The translations under genes were made by a program, and so were the position numbers. 64,000 nt of DNA from Symbiodinium natans (Eukaryota; Sar; Dinophyceae; Suessiales; Symbiodiniaceae): NCBI GenBank assembly GCA_905221605.1, contig CAJNDS010002507.1, positions 177,501 through 241,500 of the forward strand. Direction: 5' to 3'. Numbering within the stretch: the first letter of the stretch is position 1; every line of letters begins with the position of its first letter. The notes below the pieces were generated by a model. It saw only the letters and a program-made list of their open reading frames with translations, did not search any database and was not told the origin of the DNA. Of the stretch, positions 1 to 9,400 are shown piece after piece.

Positions 1-2
1 GC

Positions 3-590
3 TGTGGCATGGGAGCTGATGGTCATCTGGCGGCGCTGCTGGGAGCTTGCTCCTACAGTTTGGCTGCCAATCCCACTTCCGTATTCATTACTGGAGCGCC
101 TAGTGGCAAAACGCGCTCATGTGCTTTTTTCGGAGTGCTTGTTGCTGCCTGACAAGTCGACTAACCCTGTACACTGCTCATTGGATAGGTGAACGTCAGC
201 CAGCAATGACTTTGTTCGCAATCGCATCACTCGCATACCGGGCAACAAGGAGAAGGATACTTACAAGCTCCCCTTTGACGCGCATGATGTGTATCGGGGG
301 CTCTACTTGTAGCCACAACACACGGAACGATCGTAGCACGGCTCAGCTTCCCTTACTCGTTGCTCATTAATCGCTTAAAGGATGTGGAGCTGCTGCTCCG
401 AGATGAAGCACAGCAACTGGGCACACCAGGCTCCAACACCATTCTGACGCACATCAAGCATGCACTTAACGTCATGATCGGTGATCACAGACAGCCCGCA
501 GAAAGGTTCCGACCCAACTACCCCTATGTCACTAAACTGTTGGAGCAAAAGAGGCCTCAGTCCCTGCGGACCTTCATACGCCGGCCACCT
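3..590 (+). CDS. Partial superfamily 1 DEAQQ helicase, two exons, cut by the window edge
   Basis: In frame 3 the first 148 bases encode a stretch ending in a Walker A motif (ITGAPSGKT, positions 87-113). The same frame is open again from about 313 to 590. There it carries a Walker B box LLLRDEAQQ (about 384-410) and a motif III GDHRQ (about 480-494), with LTHIKHALNVM between them. The order P-loop, DEAQQ, GDHRQ is the signature of UPF1/NFX1-type SF1 helicases. Between the exons sit an in-frame TGA at 150 and an AG acceptor at 311-312; joining from GCC to GCC would give LVAATTHGTIVARL, which suggests an intron rather than a nonsense mutation. The 5' end is outside the window. A further exon may lie at 778-878 (RLPPEIAILYARR), but motifs V and VI were not found, so the gene may be a truncated copy. 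The motifs are seen; the family role (ATP-driven unwinding) is known; activity here is unproven. Confidence 0.6.
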
Positions 591-1211
591 TGCCCGCGGC
601 ATTGCTCAGACAAACGGCCAAAAATGCAGGACCGTGGAAAAAGAGACGATGCGAGATGCCCTCTTGGGGGCAAGCCAAACTTGGACTTAAGCTTTTCCGA
701 TGTCTTATTCTCACCGGTTTCCATGCTAGAGTCGATCCTTTGCGTTCAAGCCACCTGCCGGGCTTAAGGCCATTGTCGGACCGGCCGTCAATCTCTCGCT
801 TTGTTCCTCCACGCGCCTGCCTCCAGAGATTGCCATTCTGTATGCACGTCGGTGTTCGGAGGCTGTATTTTCAAGCTGATAGGCCGAGCTCGGGCGCCAT
901 CCGGACGATGTGGCATGCAGCCCAAGCCTCAATGAAACGGCACATAGGGGGCTCCATCCCAACTGGCATCCCTGAGTGGGGGGTTGGCGAGGAGGAGTTG
1001 CCACAAGTATGCGTCAGGCCTCGTGATGCCGCCAGTGACGAGGATTTGAAAGTGGCCAAAGTTACTAAGCCGGTTGCCAAAAAGTCAGAAAGACGGGCCC
1101 ATACTGTCTCTGCAGGCTACCGCCCACGACGTCCTGACTGGAAAGGCCCTTGGCAATAATCCCTCACACCCACCTGATTGCATGGGTGGGACCACTGGAC
1201 TGTGTTTGTCT

Positions 1212-1340
1212 GAATCGGTGGCTGTCGCTACTCAATGGCTTCCGTCCTGGAAGCCTCCAGGAGCCTGCTGCTCTTGGCTGCGGCTCGCGGCTGCCCCACT
1301 GGCTGACCACCATGGGGAGCCCTGGGCTGGTCTGCAGTGC
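1212..1340 (+). repeat. Repeat block A1, related to the sequences flanking the retroelement
   Basis: This block starts with GAATCGGTGGCTGTCGCTACTCA and contains CCACTGGCTGACCACCATGG at about 1293-1312. The same two landmarks recur, in the same order, at 11091-11113 and 11233-11252. It is a shorter, more diverged relative of the copies at 1572-1763 and 11087-11300. I see no convincing coding function in the block. Confidence 0.5.
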
Positions 1341-1571
1341 TCACTTGTAAGTTCCATGGGACGCACGGACGCTTGTAATAGGAAGTTTCCATGGCACCCC
1401 AACCTGCCTCGGCAAATGTGGTGAGGTGTACAACTTCAAGGCGCTTGAGCCCTCGGCCCTTGTTGTTGACCCTGCCGTCTCCTCTTGCCTTGCGGAAGGA
1501 AGGATTCGTGCAACATTGGCAAACCCTGAGGTCCACTGCTCCGCTATGTGCAAGGACTGGTGTTTCCCCCA

Positions 1572-1763
1572 GTGGAATCGGTCGCTACTGATGCGCATTG
1601 ACCTCCCTTCTGGCTGGTTGATGCAACTTGTCAGGGACGGGGACACGGGCGCTGCGGTGAGCCTAATGGAGCGGAGAGCCTCTCGCTCGGGGCTGCTCCA
1701 CTGGCTGACCTCCATGGAGTACTCTGGGCTGGTCTTGCCTTGATTGTTCAGCGTGTTATGTCC
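1572..1763 (+). repeat. Upstream copy of the repeat flanking the retroelement (A2)
   Basis: It opens with GTGGAATCGGT and ends CTGGTCTTGCCTTGATTGTT followed by CAGCGTGTTATGTCC. Over its last 95 bases it aligns closely with 11205-11300, sharing CTCGCTCGGGGCTGCTCCAC, then CTGGCTGAC and a CCATGGAG core. It lies about 0.85 kb upstream of the first ORF of the retroelement. The pair could be diverged terminal or split direct repeats of that element, or two members of a dispersed family; the sequence alone does not decide. Confidence 0.6.
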
Positions 1764-2613
1764 AAGGTAAGACTGCCCAGTCTTCCTCTCCTCTGCCCCC
1801 GTCAGATGGCCTTACGTGAACCCTTCGGCCTTGAGACCCAACAACCGCCAACCCTGGTTGCCCCGCTGCTCATCGCTGGACGAGACGACACGTGATTCAC
1901 GTGCTGTCACGGCAATGTGACCCGCCCTTCTGTCATATCTCGGCTGAGTGCCGACTCTGGAAAGACCAATACTGCGGTGCTTTCTTTCAGACTGTGGGCA
2001 CTTCTATGTGGAGAATATACACCCGCTGCCATGGCAGGGAGCCATTGAGCACCTGTGCACTAACCTGGCCTTCAAGAGGGTCATCCTTGTCTGTGCTTGG
2101 CCTGCGGCGGCACAGCTGTTTCGCCGCTTGCTTGGCTGTAACCTGATGGCTCTGTGCAACAATCCGAAGAATGTTCACTTTATTCTAGAAAAGAAATTTG
2201 GTGTTTGCCGGGGACGCAAAAAACAACAAACTCAAAGTCTCTTTCGGGTGTCATCCCAAGGGAATGCGCACAAGTGCACATGCAAATTTACAGTCATGAC
2301 ATTGCATGGTTTGGTATTTATGCATGTGCGTTTATACTTGTGAGTTGCGCCAGGGAATGCCACTCAAGCTGGGGCATGAGAGAACCGTGAGGTTTTCTTT
2401 CTTTTTTGAGCCTCCTAAGTCCTCTCTAGCATAGGGTGCGGCCGTGCTTACATTGTCTGGGTCCCGGGGCGCGTACACAGCCTGAGCTTGCTCGTTTGTC
2501 GCGTGGCCGGAGTGAGTCTTGCAGTGGGTGCGGCCAATCCCGACACGTCTAGTGAGGTAGAGGTTCTCTAGAGACCCCTGCTTTGTCTGTAATTTTGTCC
2601 ACGCCTTTCTTTC
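1764..2613. other. Region upstream of the retroelement ORFs; no recognised gene
   Basis: An unassigned open stretch at 1948-2343 (+) reads plausibly as protein in its middle (VENIHPLPWQGAIEHL), but I recognise no family. From about 2390 to 2613 there is a pyrimidine-rich start (TTTTCTTTCTTTTTTG) and then GC-richer sequence that may be the 5' untranslated region of the retroelement. No promoter motif could be identified. Confidence 0.3.
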
Positions 2614-2847
2614 ATGGACCGCGGTTCGTCGCGCAGCTCCTCGAGTAGCACTGCTGCTTCACTCGACGATCGCATCGTTGGGATTTTCACTTTGGAGGAC
2701 TTGTGGTGCGGTGCCATCTTTGAGTCCGTCTGGTCTTGCTTAACTCCTCGTGAACGTCGCTTGGTCTTGGCGCAAAGTTGGTATTCCCAGTGCAATTTGA
2801 CTCGTCTCATCGTCAACGCGGCGATCGCTCGAGGGATTGCTTCGTGA
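2614..2847 (+). CDS. Small leading ORF of the retroelement, overlapping the recombinase ORF
   Basis: A 77-codon ORF starts at an ATG (2614) and begins with a serine-rich stretch, then a mixed helical segment (FTLEDLWCGAIFESVWSCL). It overlaps the tyrosine-recombinase ORF by 11 bases, one frame away (+1). It may be the true N-terminus of the recombinase polyprotein with a frameshift between, or a separate leader ORF. I do not recognise a domain. Its position and strand tie it to the element. Confidence 0.45.
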   Translation: MDRGSSRSSSSSTAASLDDRIVGIFTLEDLWCGAIFESVWSCLTPRERRLVLAQSWYSQCNLTRLIVNAAIARGIAS

Positions 2848-4600
2848 ACACAGTTCGATGTCTTTCTGTGGGGGGCGAGACGGGACATCTTCATCCTCTC
2901 AGATAGATTTTTCTGTGCTGCTGTCGAGTGCATTGCAAGATACAGCCATTAGCCGACCTCAGAGTTTGCAATTTCCTTGGGAGCAAGGAATCTGGAAGCA
3001 AGTCTTTGCTGAACCAGGTTTGGATCTTTTCGACAGTGCCTTTGAGGACCCCAAACCTCCTGAATGGGTGGAAGACGAGGTGACCACTGAAGCAGTCGTT
3101 AAGAGGCGCAAGAAGGAAATTGATATTCCAGTGACATGTGTTGCTTTGCGCGTGGTGCGAGGCAGGCATGAGCTAACCTGGGAAGAGGAGCGAGAGGCAC
3201 AAATGCAGAGGGCGTTGGCCAGGTGGATCATGTTGATCACGAAATGGTCATTCGGCCACCCGGACCTCTTTATCTGCAGCGTCTTAGACAAGTGTCAGAA
3301 CTCGGAGGAACAGCAGTCGTTGTTGCTTGACTACTTTCACAACAAGGCTCCGGCAACTTTGCAAAAGCGGGTCTCTTCTTTATTTGCATATCATAAATGT
3401 GTTGGCTGGGATTCAGATGCTTTTCCGTGCAGTGAAGAATACCTGTATGGTCATCTTTGCAATGCTAGAGCTGGTGGCGCGAAAGCTTCGCAAATGAAGG
3501 CCCTACTTGAGGCGCTGGTGTTCGTCAGGTATGTGCTTGAGATTCCAGAGTTGGATCCGGCCATCAAAAGCAAACGGTGCCGTGGTGCTGCGAGGAGAGG
3601 TAAGATCAAGCAAAGGGAGCAAGGAGATCCTTTGAGGGTAAAGGATTTGCTGTTTCTTCATGGGGTGCTCAAGGATGGTTCTTCAAATTTGTGGGACAGA
3701 TGCTTCGCTGGTGCTTGCCTGGCCTGTTGCTACATGAGAGCGAGATGGGGGGACTTCCAGCATACAGTCTCATGTGAATTGGATCACAGCGATGACGGCA
3801 ACGTGGCATATATTTGCTTCAGTGCTGAAATCCATAAGACGTCGGGGACCAGGTACTTCGATGGTCGTCCCATCTTCTGGGTGGCTCCTTCAGTGGGTGT
3901 AACCTCAGACAATTGGGTAGAACAGTGGCTCACAGTGCGGACTGAGCTGGGACTGGATGCCTTCAAACCTCCACTCCCTGCCCCCGACTCTGCTGGTGAG
4001 GCCACAGGATCCACGGTTTCAACAGGCGAGTTGACGGACTGGCTTCGCGAGACCCTTCCAGACAGGGAGGGCTTGAGAACTTCAGCACATGTGCTGAAGG
4101 CTACTTTCTTGTCAATGGCTGGAAAACGAGGCTTCGCACATCTGGACTGCCTGGCACTTGGAGCTCACGCGCATGGGGCTGGCATGGCTGAGACGTACTT
4201 TCGGGAGGTTTCTGCTAGGCCATTGCGGCTGCTTGAGTCCATGTTACGAGAAATACGACTGGGTCTATTCGCGCCTGATGCGAGCCGTGTGGGGCGACTG
4301 GACCCATCGCTGGAGGGCTTTACTGGCGATGCCATGGCGCGAGTGCACAACAATCTGGTTCATGGAACGGATGAGCATTTTCCTTTCCCTCCTGAGCCTC
4401 CTTCGGAGTTGGACGTGGAGAAATCTTCGATACGTGAGGCCGGTCAGAGTGAGCTCGGCGAAGGCCCAGTGATGGGGGCTGGTTTCCATGAGGATGGCAA
4501 TTGCAGTTTTGATGAGTCTGCACTGATCTCGGGGCAGGACCAACAGAATCTTGGTGGTGGTGTTTTCGATGAACCCTCAAGTTTCAAGGGCTGGCAGTGA
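2837..4600 (+). CDS. Tyrosine recombinase ORF of the DIRS-like retroelement
   Basis: This 587-residue ORF has the catalytic pattern of a tyrosine recombinase: R303 in MRARWGDFQ, then H418 and K421 in AHVLKATFLSMAGKRG, H444 in LGAHA, and the nucleophile Y454 in ETYFRE. The N-terminal 250 residues are the presumed core-binding part. DIRS-like elements use such an enzyme, instead of a DDE integrase, to insert a circular cDNA. The second box has HxxK rather than HxxR, a variation I believe occurs in this group. The stop at 4598 is followed, one frame over, by an acidic tail ORF that overlaps by 50 bases, so a frameshift or a one-base indel probably truncates the product. Start taken as given; an in-frame ATG lies at about 2858. 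The catalytic residues are read directly; integration activity is inferred from the family. Confidence 0.8.
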   Translation: MLREHSSMSFCGGRDGTSSSSQIDFSVLLSSALQDTAISRPQSLQFPWEQGIWKQVFAEPGLDLFDSAFEDPKPPEWVEDEVTTEAVVKRRKKEIDIPVTCVALRVVRGRHELTWEEEREAQMQRALARWIMLITKWSFGHPDLFICSVLDKCQNSEEQQSLLLDYFHNKAPATLQKRVSSLFAYHKCVGWDSDAFPCSEEYLYGHLCNARAGGAKASQMKALLEALVFVRYVLEIPELDPAIKSKRCRGAARRGKIKQREQGDPLRVKDLLFLHGVLKDGSSNLWDRCFAGACLACCYMRARWGDFQHTVSCELDHSDDGNVAYICFSAEIHKTSGTRYFDGRPIFWVAPSVGVTSDNWVEQWLTVRTELGLDAFKPPLPAPDSAGEATGSTVSTGELTDWLRETLPDREGLRTSAHVLKATFLSMAGKRGFAHLDCLALGAHAHGAGMAETYFREVSARPLRLLESMLREIRLGLFAPDASRVGRLDPSLEGFTGDAMARVHNNLVHGTDEHFPFPPEPPSELDVEKSSIREAGQSELGEGPVMGAGFHEDGNCSFDESALISGQDQQNLGGGVFDEPSSFKGWQ

Positions 4601-4970
4601 GGATCAGCTGAATTTTGGTGTTGGCGCTCTCAATGAACCCCGACAGGCTGGCGATGAGGACGGCGATAGCTCAGAGTCTTCGGATAGCAGTTCTTCGAGC
4701 GATTCGCAGTCTGATGTTTTGTCTGAGGATGATTACGTTGAGGGGAGTGCTTTTCTCGGGGTTCCAACGCCACCTGAAGGATACTCTTTTGTGCAACATA
4801 GGCGATCTAAGACGCTTCACTTTTTGAAGGATGGCTATAAACGGGTTTTGGTCTGTGGTCGGATGGTCACGGACGCTTACGCAAAGCCCAGGCGAGATGC
4901 AATTCGTTTCGACACCTCAAGGTGCCATAACTGTTTAAGAGCGCATCGAGGCACGGTGAACGATGAGTGA
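4551..4970 (+). CDS. Acidic C-terminal extension of the recombinase ORF, +1 frame
   Basis: This 139-codon ORF overlaps the end of the recombinase ORF by 50 bases in the +1 frame. It begins with a repeat of the preceding protein's last motif: QDQQNLGGGVFDEP in the recombinase frame and EDQLNFGVGALNEP here. The repeat spans the frame change, as expected if one polyprotein was once continuous. A Ser/Asp/Glu-rich stretch follows, then a basic part ending RFDTSRCHNCLRAH, with one CxxC pair. No enzymatic domain is recognised. It may be reached by frameshifting or be a broken tail of the recombinase. Confidence 0.55.
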   Translation: MVVVFSMNPQVSRAGSEDQLNFGVGALNEPRQAGDEDGDSSESSDSSSSSDSQSDVLSEDDYVEGSAFLGVPTPPEGYSFVQHRRSKTLHFLKDGYKRVLVCGRMVTDAYAKPRRDAIRFDTSRCHNCLRAHRGTVNDE

Positions 4971-5079
4971 AACACGCATGCAGGACTTTTGCATGAACTC
5001 CCCACCTGTTCATGTCGCGTCATGTACATGTTTGGCATGTGCTGGGGCGGGGGTGAGGGGAGGTACCATTTCTATGATG

Positions 5080-5111
5080 CGCGCGCGCGCGCACGCGCGC
5101 GCGCGCGCGCA
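5080..5111. repeat. Alternating purine-pyrimidine (GC)n tract
   Basis: About 30 bases of near-perfect GC dinucleotides, interrupted by a single CA, lie between the recombinase tail ORF and Gag. Such tracts readily adopt Z-DNA. It sits about 85 bases upstream of the likely Gag ATG. Confidence 0.85.
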
Positions 5112-5194
5112 TCGTGAAATTTGCATGTCTTTTTACAGTCTACGGCTCGAGTGAGCACATTAGGTGCCAAACAGGAGGGGTGCGGGGAACGGGC

Positions 5195-6457
5195 ATGTCG
5201 CTCATTGATAGTGAGGCCGCTCTGAAGCAACGCTGTGAGGGTCTGGGCGCTGAGGCTGTTCGAACGGCCCTTGATGCCCAGGGCATCAAGACCTTCGCAT
5301 CACTTGCGTATGCATGCGGGACCCCTCAAGAGAAACCATCAGCGACCGAGTTCGATGCATTTTGCCGGCAAATCCTAGGGGCGGCGCCGCAATTGGGGCC
5401 GATTTCCATGCTTAAACGGCTTCATTTTGAAGCTGGTACGTATGTGATTGCGCAGCTGCGGCAGAATGTTGCTGGTGAGAGCAGTGAATCCCCAAAGAAA
5501 ATACCGTTGGCTGAAAAAGCCGCAAGGGCCCAGGAACAGAAGACGCGGCTCAATGGCGTGAACATTGAGCGCTCCATGGTGCCGTCGCATCACCTTATCG
5601 ATTTGTGTGCGCATATGCTTGACCAGAATTGCCCCATGTGGATTGCACCCTCAAAATGCACCAGTCGTGAGTCCGAGTTGCAGCATTCCTCGAAGACCAA
5701 GGATCGTTTGTTCCGGTTGCAGGATCAAACGTTGCGCGTTGTTGATGATGATTCGGTGCCCAGTGCCGAGTGCAATTCTCCCATCATGCTTCAATGGTGT
5801 TGGCAGCGCCGAGGCTTAGCGTTGGATCAAGCCAAGTTGGTGGCTTGGCATGATCACGAAAGATGGGTGCAAACCCTCCTCCAAGCGCTGACCCGGGACC
5901 CACCTCCTGAGTGTCATCGGCGAAGCCTCGCTGAAATCATCCAGGCTGACAGGGAGGCGTGGATGATTATGGCTGAGGAAGTGACGTCCTTGAAGCCATT
6001 GGCTGATGGATCCATGCCACTCGGGACAAAGTTGCTGGCGTTGAGAACTGATCCCCGTATCCAGGTCTTGCTCATGCCCATGCCTGGCAAGGCTCCTGCT
6101 GCCCACAAGCTCGATGAGACTGCGCCATCCCCCGGAGCAGGTGACGGCACCAGCCGGGCTGCACGGCGTCGGAAACGGCGCCAGGAGCTCAAGAAGAAGG
6201 CCCCCGACGCTCCACCCAAGAATCCACGGTTGACACCGCCTCCGGAGCTCGCCAATTGCTACCAGCGCACCGAAGATGGCAAGCCCATATGCTGGGAACA
6301 CAATTGCAAGGGTTGCAAGGAGAAGACGCAGGGCACGCCCCCTGTTTGCAGGCGTGGTGTGCATGTCTGCGCTTTTTGCCGTCGTGCCAATCATGCTTTT
6401 CCAGCATGTCGTGCTCGCAGTTGGCGAAATGTTGATCACACGAAGACAAAGGAGTGA
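5195..6457 (+). CDS. Gag-like protein with C-terminal zinc knuckles
   Basis: The frame is open from 5114, but the ATG at 5195 (GGGCATGTCG) is the more natural start, giving 420 residues beginning MSLIDSEAALKQRC. The body is helical and rich in Leu, Ala and Glu. Residues about 310-355 of this product are strongly basic (RAARRRKRRQELKKKA). The C-terminus carries a cysteine cluster (CWEHNCKGC, then HVCAFCRRANHAFPACR), the nucleic-acid-binding kind of module in retroelement Gags. The ORF ends with TGA at 6455-6457, and the Pol ORF continues in the same frame with no further stop, so this is the Gag part of a probable Gag-Pol readthrough unit. Expected role: packaging of element RNA into particles. 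The knuckle is seen; the role is inferred. Confidence 0.7.
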   Translation: MSLIDSEAALKQRCEGLGAEAVRTALDAQGIKTFASLAYACGTPQEKPSATEFDAFCRQILGAAPQLGPISMLKRLHFEAGTYVIAQLRQNVAGESSESPKKIPLAEKAARAQEQKTRLNGVNIERSMVPSHHLIDLCAHMLDQNCPMWIAPSKCTSRESELQHSSKTKDRLFRLQDQTLRVVDDDSVPSAECNSPIMLQWCWQRRGLALDQAKLVAWHDHERWVQTLLQALTRDPPPECHRRSLAEIIQADREAWMIMAEEVTSLKPLADGSMPLGTKLLALRTDPRIQVLLMPMPGKAPAAHKLDETAPSPGAGDGTSRAARRRKRRQELKKKAPDAPPKNPRLTPPPELANCYQRTEDGKPICWEHNCKGCKEKTQGTPPVCRRGVHVCAFCRRANHAFPACRARSWRNVDHTKTKE

Positions 6458-6461
6458 CTAG
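6455..6461 (+). promoter_or_regulatory. Candidate stop-codon readthrough site (TGA CTAG)
   Basis: The Gag stop is TGA followed directly by CTAG. UGA-CUA(G) is an established leaky context in eukaryotes, used by several cellular and viral readthrough genes. Both flanking ORFs lie in the same frame, and 28 sense codons separate the stop from the nominal Pol start at 6542. It could also be one inactivating substitution in an old copy. Confidence 0.55.
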
Positions 6462-9400
6462 GCGATACTGGTGTCCAAGCACAGTCCCTGCATGGTGATC
6501 CTCCCTTTGCTAAGGGTTACTCTTTCACGCCTGTTGATGATGTGCTGACTCGGTTTCGGTGTGTTGCCGAAGCGGAGCGTTTTGCTGCACATGTTCTGTC
6601 TTCAGGTTTTGCCAGTTTTGATGCTTTACAGCGACTCATGTTGCTTTTGCCCGGCGAGCAGCCTGCTCGGGCGTCGGATACACCTGTGTTTCGAGACATG
6701 GCTGCTCCCAAGTCATTTACCACTGGTGCCTATGTGTACAGTCAGACGGCGGGGTTGCGGGCCAACACTTCGGCCTATCCTGCTAGCACCTTACTTTTGA
6801 CCACGGTGGTGAGGTCCTGCTTTCCTCATCAGTCTTTCTCTTCAATTGCCTTTTACCAGAACATACGGACGCCTATGCATGTTGATGCTGGCAACGAACC
6901 TGGGTGCCCGAATTGTCTCTTGCCCGCGTCCGACTTTGTCGATGGACAGGTCTGGGTCGAGGGAGGTGGGGACTGTCCGTCGCCTGATGGTTCTGGTCTG
7001 CTCGGCCATCTCATTGCAACCCATGCTGGGCCTGCTTCTTTCGATCCGCGCCAGCGGCATGCCACTTGTGCCTGGTCCGGTCTTCGCTTAATGATTGTTG
7101 GGTTCATGGTGAAGAGGTGTGCAAGCTTGCGCGCTGAGGATTGTACCACGTTGTCCGACCTTGGCTTTCCGCTTGGTGCGGTGGTGTGCCCGCGTGACCA
7201 GATGACCCCTTGCTCGTCACTTGCCCCTGCGTCTGGGCCTCTGCCTCGAGGCGCAGACCTGTGCGGCACGTCTGACGACCTGGGCGTTGTGGCCGCGGAT
7301 GTTGCGCCGCCCCCGGCTTCGCCTACTTCCCTTGACCGTAAGAATAAGGCCCCGCCTCACCCCGCTGGCCAGCCGGCCAACCTCACCCCTAAGCCCCTAA
7401 GCCATGATGATGTGATGCTCCAGCAGGTCCTTCCTGACAAGGCCGCGCCCCTTGTCATTGAGATCTTCGCCGGGTCCGCCCGCCTGAGCCAGGTTTGTCA
7501 AGCATTTGGGTTTCGCACCTTGGCAATCGACAAGACTACTCGTCGGTCGCGTTTTCCCATCATGCATCTGGACTTGACTCGCGAGAGTGATGTGGCGACC
7601 TTGTTTCATATGCTGGAGTTGGAGGCCGATAACATTGCTTTGGTGCATCTTGCACCTCCGTGCGGAACCGCTTCCGCTGCACGTTCTCGTGACCTACCGC
7701 AGCTCCGCGCAGCTGGCGGGCATGTGCCCCAGCCGTTGCGGTCTGTTCGGGAACCTCAAGGCATCGGGACTCTTTCAGGGCCGGACCTTTTGCGTGTGCA
7801 GCAGGCCAATCTGCTTTATGCTGTTGTGGGCCGGGTTGCCGCTTGGTGTGTCGCTCGACGCATTCGCGTCTCCGTGGAGAATCCGCTCAATTCTTTGGCT
7901 TGGCTTTGTGACGGCCTCGATGACCTTTTGCGCATTCCTGCTTCCTGTCAGGTGGTCTTTGCACATTGCGCGCACGGCGGCCGCCGTGACAAGCTCACTC
8001 GCTGGTGGTGCAGTGATGACCTTTTCCAAAGCCTTGAGGCTCGTTGCAGTCGTGATCATGATCATGATTCCTGGCAACCTTCCTTTGCCGCTGCTGGGCG
8101 GGCGCGGTTCCCTACTGCTGACGAGGCAGCCTACCCGCTGTTGCTTTGTGAACGGATTGCCTCGCTTCTGGCTGAGAATTACCCGACTTTGCACTTGCAG
8201 AACGCTCGTCAGCCACGTCGTGGCACGCAGGTTTACCTGGACAAGCAGCCTCGTTTCGCTCGACCGTTGGTCGCCATGTACTGCGCTTATGATGTTTGGG
8301 CTGTACCTTTGCAGGACGCTCCGTTGGACGCGCTGCTCCAGATGTACCCGAAGGGCGCTCGCATCATTCGTCGCAAACTGGTGCCATTGGGGTTGGTGCG
8401 GGTTTGCGTAGTTTCGGGATATCATGCCTTGAGATCGCAGATGCATAAGCTGGATGCTTTTGAAGTGGTCACTTGTGGGAGTCCTGAGAACACGTGTCGT
8501 GGCCATGAGACGATTGAGAAAGAGGAGGATCAATTCAACGTGGTTGGTTTGATACATAGCAACTTTGCAATTTGCGCGGATCGAGCTGAACTTCTTACGG
8601 TGGCCATTCCCAAGGAGCCCGATGACTTTGTCAGAGATGCAGTGAAGGCCGGACACCCACGAAACTTGCTGGCTGAGAGTCGGAAAGGCGTAGCTAAGGA
8701 AGTGGCAAAGAAGATCGTCATGTCAAAAGATGAAAGAGACAAGGTTGCTAAGCCGTGCTTGGAGCGTTGGGCTGCGACCAAGAAGGCAACTGAATGCGCA
8801 GGACAAGAGCTCATGAGCAAGGCGCCTGAGTACATTCAGCGTGCTTCCAATGGCAAGAACGTCTTGTTATGGAAGGCAATATTGGAGGAATGTGATTTTC
8901 CGGACAAGGATCTGTGGCAGGCTCTCCATCAAGGTTTTCGTATCACGGGTTGGATGCCTGACACTGGGCTCTTCGTCAAGAATGTCAGACCTCCAGTAAT
9001 GTCAATTGATGAGCTTTTGTCGCAATCCAGGTACAGGACGCCAGCCACGTTGAGGAGCATTGAAAATGAAGAAGCTGACGAAGCAGCTTTTGGCGCCTGG
9101 AAGGAGACGCTTTCAGAGCTAGAGGCGGGATGGCTCTTCATCGATGAAAACCCAAATCCTGTGGAAATCATCGTGGCAAGGAGGTTTGGCTTGCAGCAAA
9201 AGAACAAACTCCGGGTGATAGACGATGGGAAGATGTGCGGCTTAAACCTGACCTGCGGTCTCCCTGAAAGATTCACCCTTCATGGAGTCGATGTCATAGC
9301 GGGGGCACTGCTGGAAGCCTTAGCTTTGGCTGAAGACGGCGGAATGGCGCTGCGTGGCAAGACTTATGACTTGGTTTCGGCGTATAAGTTCTACCCACTT

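Noticed and set aside
5816-6482. Minus ORFs of 97-207 codons across Gag
   Set aside because: Antisense of Gag; no motif of their own.
7775-8656. 293-codon minus ORF and a 274-codon + ORF (7587-8411)
   Set aside because: Shadow frames of the intact Pol ORF, which carries recognisable catalytic motifs.
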